A DNA stretch of 64,000 nt from JAABPW01 sp037132275 (GTDB taxonomy: Bacteria > Verrucomicrobiota > Kiritimatiellia > CAIKKV01 > CAITUY01). Positions 24,780-32,956 of this stretch are shown here, in pieces; the stretch's first letter is position 1, and each line of letters opens with the position of its first letter. The stretch spans positions 13,956 to 77,955 of the forward strand of contig JBAXPK010000002.1 in the NCBI GenBank assembly GCA_037132275.1, given 5' to 3'. Below the pieces are notes generated by a model, which did no database searches, was not told the origin of the DNA, and worked only from the letters and a program-made list of their open reading frames with translations. A program made the position numbers and the translations under genes.

Positions 24780-25952
24780 ATGAGTGATAGTTCGATCCAA
24801 TATGAAACTGCTGCAGCCGGACGCGATGGTTCATCGCTTTTATTGAGCTATCGCGCCCGACGGCAACAGCGGTTGGTGGGGTTTCTGGGATCCGGCTTCC
24901 TGCTTGCCGTCACCTCGCTTTCGACGTTTGCAGTTCTGTTTATTTTCTATTTTATCACGCGCGATGCCCTGCCGTTTTTCCAGTTACAGGGTTTCAAGCA
25001 GTTCTTTACCAGCACGCATTGGTATCCTTCGGCAGCCACCCCGGAATTTGGGGCCCTGGCCATTTTCCTGGGGAGCGGGCTGGTAACACTTGGGGCGGCG
25101 CTTGTGGCTGTTCCCCTTGGCATCACGGCGGCCGTATGCCTGAGTGATGTCCTTCCTTTTTCGGTACGACAGGTGGTCAAGCCGGTGATTGAGATCCTGG
25201 CGGCCATTCCCTCGGTCGCCTACGGTTTTTTTGCGCTGGTGGTTTTCGCGCCCCTTCTTCAGGAACGGGGAGGCCATATCCTTCAAGTGGCAAGTTGGGT
25301 CATTGGCGCCCCGATAGCAGCGCTCGTGACCATTGTGGTTAGCGATGTGCTGACCGACCGTATGTCGCCGGAGCACAGATCCGTGGTGCGATGGGCGTTG
25401 ATGGCAGGCTTCGGCGCGGCGGCGTTCTGCGGACTCTGGACGCTCGGATTGTCGCTGGGCGGGATCACGGTCAGTAGCGGAACCAACGCATTGAACGTGT
25501 CCATTATCCTTGGCCTCATGGCCCTTCCGACAGTTGTGAGCGTGGCGGAGGATGCCATTCAGGCAACAGGCCGCGATCTCCGGGAAGGCAGTTATGCGCT
25601 CGGGGCAACCCGGTCTGAAACCATCCTTAGGACGATCCTTCCGGCGGCCAGTAGTGGCATCATGGCGGCCGTTATTCTGGGCGTGATGCGGGCCGTTGGG
25701 GAAACCATGGTTGTGTGGATGGCCTCGGGTAACGCCGCCCAGATTCCCAGCCCCTGGTACAATATGCTCCAACCGATTCGCACCCTCACGGCTACCATCG
25801 CGGGGGACATGGGCGAGGCCGACCAAGCCACCGGATCGTCGCGTTTCCATGTGCTTTTTGCCATGGCGCTCTGTCTTCTGTTGTTTTCATTCGTCTGTAA
25901 TCTGGCCAGCGAATGGGGTGTACGGCGTACCCGCAGGAAAGTCGGGAAATAA
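24780..25952 (+). CDS. pstC: Phosphate ABC transporter permease PstC (copy 1)
   Basis: Inner-membrane permease with six-span BPD_transp_1 architecture. N-terminal cytoplasmic tail of about 35 residues, first span FLGSGFLLAVTSLSTFAVLF, periplasmic segment with FTSTHWYPSAATPEFG, core spans, and the EAA-type coupling loop EGSYALGATRSETILRTILP (about residues 270-289). At 390 residues it is longer than E. coli PstC (319), with extra sequence in the mid-loop (about 195-235). Starts right after the inverted repeat. Pairs with PstA encoded 4 bases downstream. Confidence 0.92.
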   Translation: MSDSSIQYETAAAGRDGSSLLLSYRARRQQRLVGFLGSGFLLAVTSLSTFAVLFIFYFITRDALPFFQLQGFKQFFTSTHWYPSAATPEFGALAIFLGSGLVTLGAALVAVPLGITAAVCLSDVLPFSVRQVVKPVIEILAAIPSVAYGFFALVVFAPLLQERGGHILQVASWVIGAPIAALVTIVVSDVLTDRMSPEHRSVVRWALMAGFGAAAFCGLWTLGLSLGGITVSSGTNALNVSIILGLMALPTVVSVAEDAIQATGRDLREGSYALGATRSETILRTILPAASSGIMAAVILGVMRAVGETMVVWMASGNAAQIPSPWYNMLQPIRTLTATIAGDMGEADQATGSSRFHVLFAMALCLLLFSFVCNLASEWGVRRTRRKVGK

Positions 25953-25956
25953 GACC

Positions 25957-27303
25957 ATGAGACTGGAAACCCGCAAAATGATTGATCGCTCGTTCACCGC
26001 CTCGGGGGTGTTGGCGATTGTCTTGATGACCATAGCGTTATTCATTCTGCTGGCTCCGATGTTTATCAGGGGTGTGGGAGCGATATTTTTTACTGCTACA
26101 GTGGAACACCGGCGGCTGATGCTGGAGAAATTTGAGCGGGGAAACCGGCCGACAATCGAGGCCGAATTGGCCACCGTGAGCGCCGCCCGTGAACCGGTTT
26201 ACCGGATGATGGCTGAGTTTGAAAAGCAAATGGAGGCTCTACCCTCCGCTGAGCGCCGGAAATACGCGACCCAATTCCGGGATGTCAAGAAAGCGCTCCA
26301 TGCCTTGCTGGGGCCGCCTCCGGGAACTGTCCGTCCCATGCTGATGCGGGATCAATTTGGCCAGACCCGGTGGGATCGGGCACTGGTGAAGCTGGACCGG
26401 GTTTTGAATCGTGAGGACTGGGATTACAGCCATCCCGAGCGGGGCGGAGTAAAGGTCATGAAATCCCGTGCTGATGACTTTGCCGGTACGGCGCTGGCAC
26501 CGCTTTTCCCTTACCTTGCGGCCAATCTCGACAAGATGCTTTTGCCTAATAAAACGTTTTATTGGCAGTTTTTGACTGATGAATCTTTCGATTCGCACTT
26601 CTTTGGGGGCATTTGGCCTGAATTGCTGGGCACATTCTACCTGACGGTTGGTGCCATGCTTTTCGCGATTCCGATGGGGTTGATCGCGGCGATCTACCTG
26701 ACCGAGTATGCGCCGGAGAGTGCCTTCGTGAGTTTTCTGCGAACCTGCATCAGCACTCTGGCCGGGGTGCCGAGTATCGTATTTGGGTTATTCGGTCTTG
26801 CGTTTTTCATCAATACGCTCGGTGTGTCCCATTCCAAGAGCGTGCTGGTTGGATCCATGACCCTGGCCCTGATGGTACTGCCCACCGTGATCCGAGCATC
26901 GGAAGAGGCTATCTTGGCAGTGCCCCGAACATTCAAGGAGGCGGCCCTGAGTCTGGGCGCCGGGCGCTGGCATACGGTGATGACGGTCATTCTGCCAGCC
27001 GCATTGCCGGGGATTCTCACGGGCATTGTGATAAGCATGGGGCGTGCGGCTGGTGAGACGGCGCCGATCATATTTACGGCGGCGGTGAGCGTCGGAAAGC
27101 CCCTTGCCCTGTGGCAGGTGTTTAGCCACCCGACTCCCGCCTTATCCTGGAATATTTACAATCTGGCGACCGAGCATGAGGCGATGGATGAAATCCGGCA
27201 TGTCCAGTATGGGTTGGTGCTGGTGCTCGTCACTCTGGTTCTGCTGTTGAATTTGGCAGCTATCCTGATGCGGGCACGGGTCGCGAAGCGGTTGAGAGGA
27301 TGA
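25957..27303 (+). CDS. pstA: Phosphate ABC transporter permease PstA with inserted domain (copy 1)
   Basis: Partner permease of PstC. The first span (about residues 13-38, VLAIVLMTIALFILLAPMFI) is followed by a roughly 170-residue hydrophilic insertion (about 45-215: FERGNRPTIEAEL, MEALPSAERRKYAT and so on) before the core spans, which resume at GTFYLTVGAMLFAIPMG. EAA loop EAALSLGAGRWHTVMTVILP. The 448-residue length exceeds classic PstA (about 300); N-terminal DUF3333-type extensions of some PstA proteins may be related. ATG 25957 lies 4 bases after the pstC stop. Confidence 0.9.
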   Translation: MRLETRKMIDRSFTASGVLAIVLMTIALFILLAPMFIRGVGAIFFTATVEHRRLMLEKFERGNRPTIEAELATVSAAREPVYRMMAEFEKQMEALPSAERRKYATQFRDVKKALHALLGPPPGTVRPMLMRDQFGQTRWDRALVKLDRVLNREDWDYSHPERGGVKVMKSRADDFAGTALAPLFPYLAANLDKMLLPNKTFYWQFLTDESFDSHFFGGIWPELLGTFYLTVGAMLFAIPMGLIAAIYLTEYAPESAFVSFLRTCISTLAGVPSIVFGLFGLAFFINTLGVSHSKSVLVGSMTLALMVLPTVIRASEEAILAVPRTFKEAALSLGAGRWHTVMTVILPAALPGILTGIVISMGRAAGETAPIIFTAAVSVGKPLALWQVFSHPTPALSWNIYNLATEHEAMDEIRHVQYGLVLVLVTLVLLLNLAAILMRARVAKRLRG

Positions 27304-27311
27304 GGTGAATT

Positions 27312-28148
27312 ATGAATCGGGTTGAACATAGAATGGATAAGGGACGACAGGCCGCATGGGGCGAGTGCGTATCGGGATCGGATCGAATCCCCGATGCTGC
27401 CCATGTGCAAGCGCTCGGATTTTCTGTGTATTATCGGGCGAATCATGCGGTTAAATCGGTTTCCTTGAATTTTGTCAAAGGTTGTGTCACGGCCATCATT
27501 GGCCCGAGCGGTTGCGGTAAAAGCACCTTGCTCAGGGCTGTCAACCGGATGAACGACCTGGTTCCCGGTTGCCGGGCGGACGGGGAGTTGCTTTTCGACG
27601 GACTGAATATATATTCGCCCAATATCGATGTGGTGACATTGAGGCGGCGCGTGGGAATGGTATTCCAGAAGCCGAACCCGTTCCCGAAAACGGTGTTTGA
27701 CAACGTGGCCTACGGGCCACGCCTGCACCGGCAGGTCAACCCCGGCGAATTGGCGGAGATTGTCGAGCGTAGTTTGACGGACGCGGCGTTGTGGGATGAG
27801 GTCAAAGATCGCCTGCACCAGAATGCGCTGGGGTTGTCCGGTGGGCAACAGCAGCGGCTGTGCATTGCACGGGCGCTTGCGGTGGATCCCGAGATTCTGC
27901 TAATGGATGAACCTACCTCGGCGTTGGATCCGCGTGCCACCTTGAGAATTGAGGATCTGATCGATGACCTGAGGGGCAAATACACAATCATCATTGTGAC
28001 CCATAATATGCAGCAGGCCGCCAGGGTTTCGGACTTTACAGCCTTTATGTATGAGGGATCATTGATTGAGTATGGACAGACCACGGCGATGTTTACCCAG
28101 CCGAAGGAAAAACAGACTGAAGATTACATCACCGGCCGGTTCGGGTAA
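27312..28148 (+). CDS. pstB: Phosphate ABC transporter ATPase PstB (copy 1)
   Basis: ATPase of the first Pst complex. All key motifs are intact: Walker A GPSGCGKST, Q-loop GMVFQKPNPFP, signature LSGGQQQR, Walker B EILLMDEP with catalytic Glu, D-loop SALDP and H-loop VTHNMQQAAR. About 25-30 extra N-terminal residues precede the usual start of the family; internal Met codons could be the true start. Followed 10 bases later by phoU. This copy is the reference against which the two altered PstB paralogues downstream stand out. Confidence 0.93.
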   Translation: MNRVEHRMDKGRQAAWGECVSGSDRIPDAAHVQALGFSVYYRANHAVKSVSLNFVKGCVTAIIGPSGCGKSTLLRAVNRMNDLVPGCRADGELLFDGLNIYSPNIDVVTLRRRVGMVFQKPNPFPKTVFDNVAYGPRLHRQVNPGELAEIVERSLTDAALWDEVKDRLHQNALGLSGGQQQRLCIARALAVDPEILLMDEPTSALDPRATLRIEDLIDDLRGKYTIIIVTHNMQQAARVSDFTAFMYEGSLIEYGQTTAMFTQPKEKQTEDYITGRFG

Positions 28149-28158
28149 GGAGAATAAA

Positions 28159-28824
28159 ATGAGAGTTCATTTCCAGCGTGAGATTGACAAACTGAAACGG
28201 CAGATCCTTGAGATGAGCGCCGATGTGGAGGAGGCGGTCTCGGATGCTGTGCAGGCGGTGGAAAGCCGCGATGTGGCTCTGGCGAAAGCCGTTGTGGAGC
28301 ATGAGAACCAAACCAACGCCCGGGACGTGGATGTGGAGGAGGAGTGCCTGAAAATCCTGGCGTTGCATCAGCCCGTGGCGGCGGATCTTCGCTATCTGGT
28401 TGCCGTGCTGAAGATCAACCATGATCTTGAGCGAATTGGCGATCTGGCGGCCCACATTGCACAGGGTGCGCTACTGTTGTGCGAGATGCCCCCGGTTGAT
28501 ATTCCTTTGCAATTAGGAGAGATGGCCGCGAAGTCGCAGCAAATGCTGAAGAAGGTGCTGGACGCCTTTGTCAATGTGGATATCGTTGCGGCGCGAGAAA
28601 CCCGCCTCGCAGATTCCGATCTTGACGCCTTGAACCGGGCGATGGCCGCACGCCTGAAGGGTGAAATCACCCGCCGTCCTGAACTGCTCGAACCCCTGCT
28701 CAAGCTGATGCATATCGCCCGTCATCTGGAACGGATTGGCGACCATGCGACCAACATTGCCGAGGATTTGATCTACCTGATTGAAGGGAAAATTGTGCGG
28801 CATACCAGCGCGAGACAGTCCTAA
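28159..28824 (+). CDS. phoU: Phosphate transport regulator PhoU (copy 1)
   Basis: Helical-bundle protein that dampens Pst/Pho signalling, 221 residues. Two PhoU repeats, each with the metal-binding helix: DLERIGDLAAHIAQ (near residue 95) and HLERIGDHATNIAED (near 195). ATG 28159 has AAGGAG at 28147-28152, and longer in-frame starts lie inside pstB. The stop codon (28822-28824) overlaps the second candidate Pho box, so the second Pst unit may have its own promoter just here. Confidence 0.93.
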   Translation: MRVHFQREIDKLKRQILEMSADVEEAVSDAVQAVESRDVALAKAVVEHENQTNARDVDVEEECLKILALHQPVAADLRYLVAVLKINHDLERIGDLAAHIAQGALLLCEMPPVDIPLQLGEMAAKSQQMLKKVLDAFVNVDIVAARETRLADSDLDALNRAMAARLKGEITRRPELLEPLLKLMHIARHLERIGDHATNIAEDLIYLIEGKIVRHTSARQS

Positions 28825-28847
28825 CCGAATTCTAACACAATTCTCAT
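28821..28847 (+). promoter_or_regulatory. Candidate Pho box upstream of second pst unit
   Basis: CTAAC at 28821, CTAAC at 28832 and CTCAT at 28843 repeat every 11 bp, matching the site at 22537-22563 at 22 of 27 positions. TGATACT (28861-28867) could include a -10. It overlaps the phoU stop and lies 67 bases before the pstS2 start, consistent with an internal phosphate-responsive promoter. Confidence 0.65.
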
Positions 28848-28913
28848 GGCCTTTTTGGCCTGATACTCCTACCTTTCTCTTTCGTTTATCGAAATCAAAC
28901 GAAGGAGAAATAC

Positions 28914-29711
28914 ATGAGGACTGTTTTGAGAATCATCGGGTTGACGTTGATGGCGGGTGTGGTCGGATTGGTGGGCTGCGGAAAGTCCCGGGAAAACCTG
29001 ACGATGGCCGGTTCGACGGCATTTCAGCCTTTCGCGGAAAAACTTGCGGAACAATACATGCCCACACATCCGGCGGTGTCCATTACCGTTCAAGGAGGTG
29101 GCTCTTCGTTGGGGATCCAGTCCGCTCTGTCCGGAGCTGCCCAGATCGGCATGGCAGACCTCGTGAAACTACCCCCGGACGCTGCTGCGCTCAATAGCAT
29201 TGTGGCGGCACGGGACGGTATCGCAGTGGTTCTCAACCCCGCCAACACGGTTGGAGCACTGACTCTTGACCAGGTTCGGGATATTTTCTGTGGCAAGATC
29301 AGAAATTGGAAGGATGTGGGAGGCCTCGACCATCCCATCGCCGTAATCTCACGCGAAGCGGGATCGGGAACACGCTCCTCATTCGAGCAGATTGTCGGGA
29401 ATGTCAAATTGTCCGGCGATGCCCTGATTCAGGATTCCAACGGGACGATCCGGGAGACGGTGGCAAACGATGCCAATGCCATTGGCTATCTTTCCCACGG
29501 GCTGGTGAACGACAAGATCAAGGCGGCGACAGTGGATGGATTATCGTGTACGGAAGAGAATATCATGGCCGGAACCTATAAGCTGGTCCGCCCCGTTTTC
29601 CTGTTGACCAAAGCCGACGCGAGCCCCGCATGCCGGGCTTTTCTGGATTATGTCCTGTCGCCGGAAGGCCAGGAGTTGATCCATAAGAAAGGGCTGATTC
29701 GGGCGAAGTAA
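28914..29711 (+). CDS. pstS: Phosphate-binding lipoprotein PstS (copy 2)
   Basis: Second phosphate-binding protein, this one lipid-anchored: signal peptide with lipobox VGLVGC (Cys about residue 22). Motifs LTMAGSTAFQPFAEKLAEQY, GGGSSLGIQSAL, IFCGKIRNWKDVGG and ISREAGSGTRSSFEQ are PstS-like. 265 residues, near copy 1 in size but clearly divergent. RBS GAAGGAG lies just upstream of ATG 28914. Head of the second set; a lipoprotein form suggests tethering to the inner face of a membrane, whereas copy 1 is soluble. Confidence 0.92.
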   Translation: MRTVLRIIGLTLMAGVVGLVGCGKSRENLTMAGSTAFQPFAEKLAEQYMPTHPAVSITVQGGGSSLGIQSALSGAAQIGMADLVKLPPDAAALNSIVAARDGIAVVLNPANTVGALTLDQVRDIFCGKIRNWKDVGGLDHPIAVISREAGSGTRSSFEQIVGNVKLSGDALIQDSNGTIRETVANDANAIGYLSHGLVNDKIKAATVDGLSCTEENIMAGTYKLVRPVFLLTKADASPACRAFLDYVLSPEGQELIHKKGLIRAK

Positions 29712-29719
29712 GATCAGGA

Positions 29720-30577
29720 ATGAAACTCACCGGCGAAAAGATTGTTAAATACGCACTGATGGCCACGGCCTTTTCGGCACTTGCCAGCCTGTTGCTCATC
29801 GCCGTTTTTATCTTCAAGGAAGGCCTGCCCTTCATGTTTAAGGTTGGGCTGCGGGATTTTTTGTTTGCCTCCGAATGGAATCCGGAGGTCGGCAAATTCG
29901 GGATTTATCCAATGATTGTGGCCACGTTGTGGGTCACTTTCGGTGCCATGCTGATTGGTGCGCCGCTCGGAGTGGCAGGCGCGATTTTTCTGAATGAATT
30001 CGTTCCGAAATCCGTCATGAAGATTGTGAAGCCGACCATTGAGCTATTGGCGGGAATTCCCTCGGTGGTATTCGGGTTCATCGGTGTGATGGTTCTTGCG
30101 CCTTGGATCCGAGCAGCCTTGGGCGGCCCCGGTCTCTCCGTGCTGGCGGCCTCGGTGATCCTCGGGATTATGGTGTTGCCCACCGTGATCAGCATCTCCA
30201 CTGACGCGATAGCTGCTGTCCCAAACTCCTACCGGGAGGGCGCTCTAGCGCTTGGCGCGACACGCTGGCAGAGCGTCCACATGGTTACCATAAAGGCTGC
30301 GCGGTCGGGGATCATTGCCAGCATTATCCTGGCGATGGGGCGTGCCCTGGGCGAAACGATGGCCGTGATCATGGTGGCCGGCAATACTGTGAAGGTTCCC
30401 CATGCAATTACGGATCCGGTTCGAACCCTCACGGCCAATATTGCACTGGAGATGGCAAATGCTACGGGAATGGCGCGGGAGGCGCTTTTCGCCACCGGTA
30501 TTGTGCTGTTTATTGTGATTATGATCCTAAACGGTGTCGCCATGTCGGCCATTAAAGGGAGGACACGCAAGAAATGA
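29720..30577 (+). CDS. pstC: Phosphate ABC transporter permease PstC (copy 2)
   Basis: Compact 285-residue permease of the BPD_transp_1 family with the regular PstC layout: first span ALMATAFSALASLLLIAVFIF, loop FLFASEWNPEVGKFGIYPM, then core spans with IPSVVFGFIG and the EAA loop EGALALGATRWQSVHMVTIK, ending MSAIKGRTRKK. Unlike copy 1, it has no mid-loop expansion. Starts 8 bases after pstS2 and overlaps pstA2 by 4 bases. Confidence 0.93.
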   Translation: MKLTGEKIVKYALMATAFSALASLLLIAVFIFKEGLPFMFKVGLRDFLFASEWNPEVGKFGIYPMIVATLWVTFGAMLIGAPLGVAGAIFLNEFVPKSVMKIVKPTIELLAGIPSVVFGFIGVMVLAPWIRAALGGPGLSVLAASVILGIMVLPTVISISTDAIAAVPNSYREGALALGATRWQSVHMVTIKAARSGIIASIILAMGRALGETMAVIMVAGNTVKVPHAITDPVRTLTANIALEMANATGMAREALFATGIVLFIVIMILNGVAMSAIKGRTRKK

Positions 30578-31419
30578 GGATTGCCCCCAAATACACCCAG
30601 ATGCTGGCGGTGGCCGTTCTCGGGGGCGCCACGGCGTTCACGGTGGTGGTGTTACTCTTCATCATTGTCTTTGTGCTCAGCAAGGGGCTTCCTGGGGTGA
30701 GCTCTGAATTCCTCTTTTCGGCGCCGAAGGATTCCGGGTTGTCCGGAGGGATATTTCCGATGCTGGTGGCGACATTTGTGCTGCCGTTGATGGCGATCAT
30801 TATTGCCCTGCCATTGGGTGTGGGAACGGCCGTTTACCTTACGGAGTATACCCGTGAAACCCGGCTCACCCGGGTGCTGCGGTTCGGCACTGACTGCCTG
30901 GCCGGCATTCCCTCTATTATTTTTGGACTGTTCGGGTTCATCTTCTTTGTCGTAATGCTCAAAATGGGTTGGTGCCTGCTGTCCGGTTGCCTGACCCTGG
31001 CAATCATGGTGCTGCCAACGATCATCCGAACCGCCGAGGAGGCGATTCGTTCCGTTCCGAATTCCTACCGTGAGGTAAGTTATTCGTTGGGCGCCACGCG
31101 GTGGGAGACGGTCCTCAAAGTGGTGTTGCCGAACGCTTTGCCGGGGATTGTCACCGGGGTGATGCTGGGGATTGGGCGGTCTATTGGTGAGACGGCGGCG
31201 GTGATCTTCACGGCCGGATCGATATTGCCCCGGAGCATTCCCGTCTCGGTGTTTGAGCCGGTACGTACGCTGTCGGTTCATTTCTATATTTTGGCCCGCG
31301 AAGGTATTTCGAACGAAAAAGCCTACGCGGCTGCTGCCGTCCTGATTATCACCGTGCTGCTGGTGAATCTGGCGGCCTATGGCATGATGCATCGGTTTAT
31401 TGCCAGGAGGTCCAGATGA
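30574..31419 (+). CDS. pstA: Phosphate ABC transporter permease PstA (copy 2)
   Basis: 281-residue permease of ordinary length, without the large insertion seen in PstA copy 1. First span VAVLGGATAFTVVVLLFIIV, then GGIFPMLVATFVLPLMAI, IPSIIFGLFG and EAA loop EVSYSLGATRWETVLKVVLP. ATGA overlap with pstC2 and again with the first pstB of this set, so this whole set is translationally coupled. Expected to form a heterodimer with PstC2. Confidence 0.93.
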   Translation: MRIAPKYTQMLAVAVLGGATAFTVVVLLFIIVFVLSKGLPGVSSEFLFSAPKDSGLSGGIFPMLVATFVLPLMAIIIALPLGVGTAVYLTEYTRETRLTRVLRFGTDCLAGIPSIIFGLFGFIFFVVMLKMGWCLLSGCLTLAIMVLPTIIRTAEEAIRSVPNSYREVSYSLGATRWETVLKVVLPNALPGIVTGVMLGIGRSIGETAAVIFTAGSILPRSIPVSVFEPVRTLSVHFYILAREGISNEKAYAAAAVLIITVLLVNLAAYGMMHRFIARRSR

Positions 31420-32186
31420 CTGCGAAGCTCCCCGGCAAATTAATCGTGCGTGATTTTCATGTGTTTCACGAGCGGACAGAGGCGCTGCGCGGGATCAATC
31501 TTGATATTCAAGCCAACCGGATACTTGGGATTATCGGCCCCGCAGGATCGGGGAAAACGACTTTCCTCAGAGCTTTGAACCGGTTGAATGATCTGGTGCC
31601 CGAGATGCATGTCGAGGGTCAGGTATTGCTGGACGGACAGGACATTTACCACCCGTCCTTCGATGTCGTGTCCTTGCGGAAACGCGTCGGGATGCTGTTC
31701 GCCCTCCCGGTGGCGCTGCCGATGAGCATCTTTGAAAATGTGGTCTACGGGCCGAGGTTATCGGGCGTGCGTGACCGCGTCCGCTTGAATGAGATTGTGG
31801 AGCGCAGCCTCAAGGCGGCGTTTATGTGGGACGAGGTAAAGGATCGGCTCCAGATGTCGGGGCTCCGGTTGTCCGGCGGCCAACAGCAACGGCTGTGTCT
31901 GGCGCGGGTTCTGGCCATGGAGGAAGTGGAGGTCATTCTGCTGGATGAACCCTGCTCGGGACTGGATCCCATCTCAACAGCCAAGATCGAGGAGGCGCTC
32001 ACGGTCCTTAAGTCGCTGTACACTATCATTCTCGTTACCAACAATACCAAACAGGCGGCTCGGGTGGCGGATAATACAGCCTTTTTCCTGACAGGTGAGA
32101 TGGTGGAATATGGAAATACCGAGCAGATATTTACCGTGCCGCGTGATGCCCGGACCAACGACTATGTGACAGGCAGGTTTGGATGA
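31416..32186 (+). CDS. PstB-like ATPase lacking Q-loop Gln and H-loop His
   Basis: PstB paralogue of 256 residues. Walker A (GPAGSGKTT), signature LSGGQQQR and Walker B with Glu (VILLDEPCSGLDP) are kept. The Q-loop, GMVFQKPNPFP in PstB copy 1, reads GMLFALPVALP here: the Gln is Ala. The switch His of VTHN is Asn (VTNNTKQAAR). These replacements are plain in the codons around 31690-31710 and 32030-32050. It should hydrolyse ATP poorly at its own site yet can supply a good signature to a partner. Such a partner follows with a 4-base overlap. Confidence 0.9.
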   Translation: MTAKLPGKLIVRDFHVFHERTEALRGINLDIQANRILGIIGPAGSGKTTFLRALNRLNDLVPEMHVEGQVLLDGQDIYHPSFDVVSLRKRVGMLFALPVALPMSIFENVVYGPRLSGVRDRVRLNEIVERSLKAAFMWDEVKDRLQMSGLRLSGGQQQRLCLARVLAMEEVEVILLDEPCSGLDPISTAKIEEALTVLKSLYTIILVTNNTKQAARVADNTAFFLTGEMVEYGNTEQIFTVPRDARTNDYVTGRFG

Positions 32187-32944
32187 AACCGGAAATGGTT
32201 ATTACAGTTAAAGATCTGAATCTCTATTACGGGGATTTTCATGCCCTCAAGGCCGTGCCCATGGAGGTGAAGCGCCACCACATCACCGCCCTGATCGGGC
32301 CGTCGGGGTGTGGAAAATCAACGCTGCTTCGCACCCTGAACAGGATGAATGATACGATTCCCAGCGTTCGTGTGACCGGCACAGTCTTGCTCGACGGCTG
32401 CAATATCTATTCGCCGGGAACGGACGTGTGCGAGTTGCGAAAACGGGTGGGTATGGTGTTTCAGCGCCCGAATCCATTCCCCCTATCGATTTATGACAAT
32501 GTGGCCTTCGGGCTGAGGGTGGCGGGGATCACTGACCGGCACCGCGTCGAGGGAATTGTTGAGCGCAGTCTAAAAGGCGCCTGGCTGTGGGATCACTTGA
32601 AAGACAAGTTGGATCAGTCCGCGCTGGAATTGCCGCTGGATCAGCAGCAGCGGCTCTGTGTGGCGAGGTTGCTAGCGGTAGAGCCGGAGGTCATCCTGAT
32701 GGACGAGCCCTGCTCGGCGCTTGATCCACTTTCAACCGCCCGGATAGAGGAGTTGATGCTTGATCTCAAGGCGCAGTACACCATCGTGATTGTGACTCAC
32801 AATATGCAGCAGGCGGCACGTATATCCGACTATTCCGGTTACATGTTGCTTGGCGAAATGATAGAATTCGGTGTGACAGCCGGAATCTTTACGAGTCCGC
32901 GGGACAAACGGACACAGGATTATGTCAGCGGGCGATACGGTTGA
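32183..32944 (+). CDS. PstB-like ATPase with altered signature motif
   Basis: Second PstB paralogue of this set, 253 residues. Walker A GPSGCGKST, Q-loop GMVFQRPNPFP, Walker B VILMDEPCSALDP and H-loop VTHNMQQAAR are all intact. The ABC signature, LSGGQQQR in copy 1, is LPLDQQQR here (around 32628-32650), losing Ser-Gly-Gly. It can bind and cleave ATP at its own site if another subunit provides a proper signature, which the preceding PstB-like protein does. Together they look like an asymmetric heterodimer. ATGA overlap suggests equal synthesis. Confidence 0.9.
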   Translation: MKPEMVITVKDLNLYYGDFHALKAVPMEVKRHHITALIGPSGCGKSTLLRTLNRMNDTIPSVRVTGTVLLDGCNIYSPGTDVCELRKRVGMVFQRPNPFPLSIYDNVAFGLRVAGITDRHRVEGIVERSLKGAWLWDHLKDKLDQSALELPLDQQQRLCVARLLAVEPEVILMDEPCSALDPLSTARIEELMLDLKAQYTIVIVTHNMQQAARISDYSGYMLLGEMIEFGVTAGIFTSPRDKRTQDYVSGRYG

Positions 32945-32956
32945 AAGGACACTACA

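Noticed and set aside
24984..25850. 288-residue open frame on the minus strand
   Set aside because: Antisense to pstC copy 1; Arg/His-rich and without motifs.
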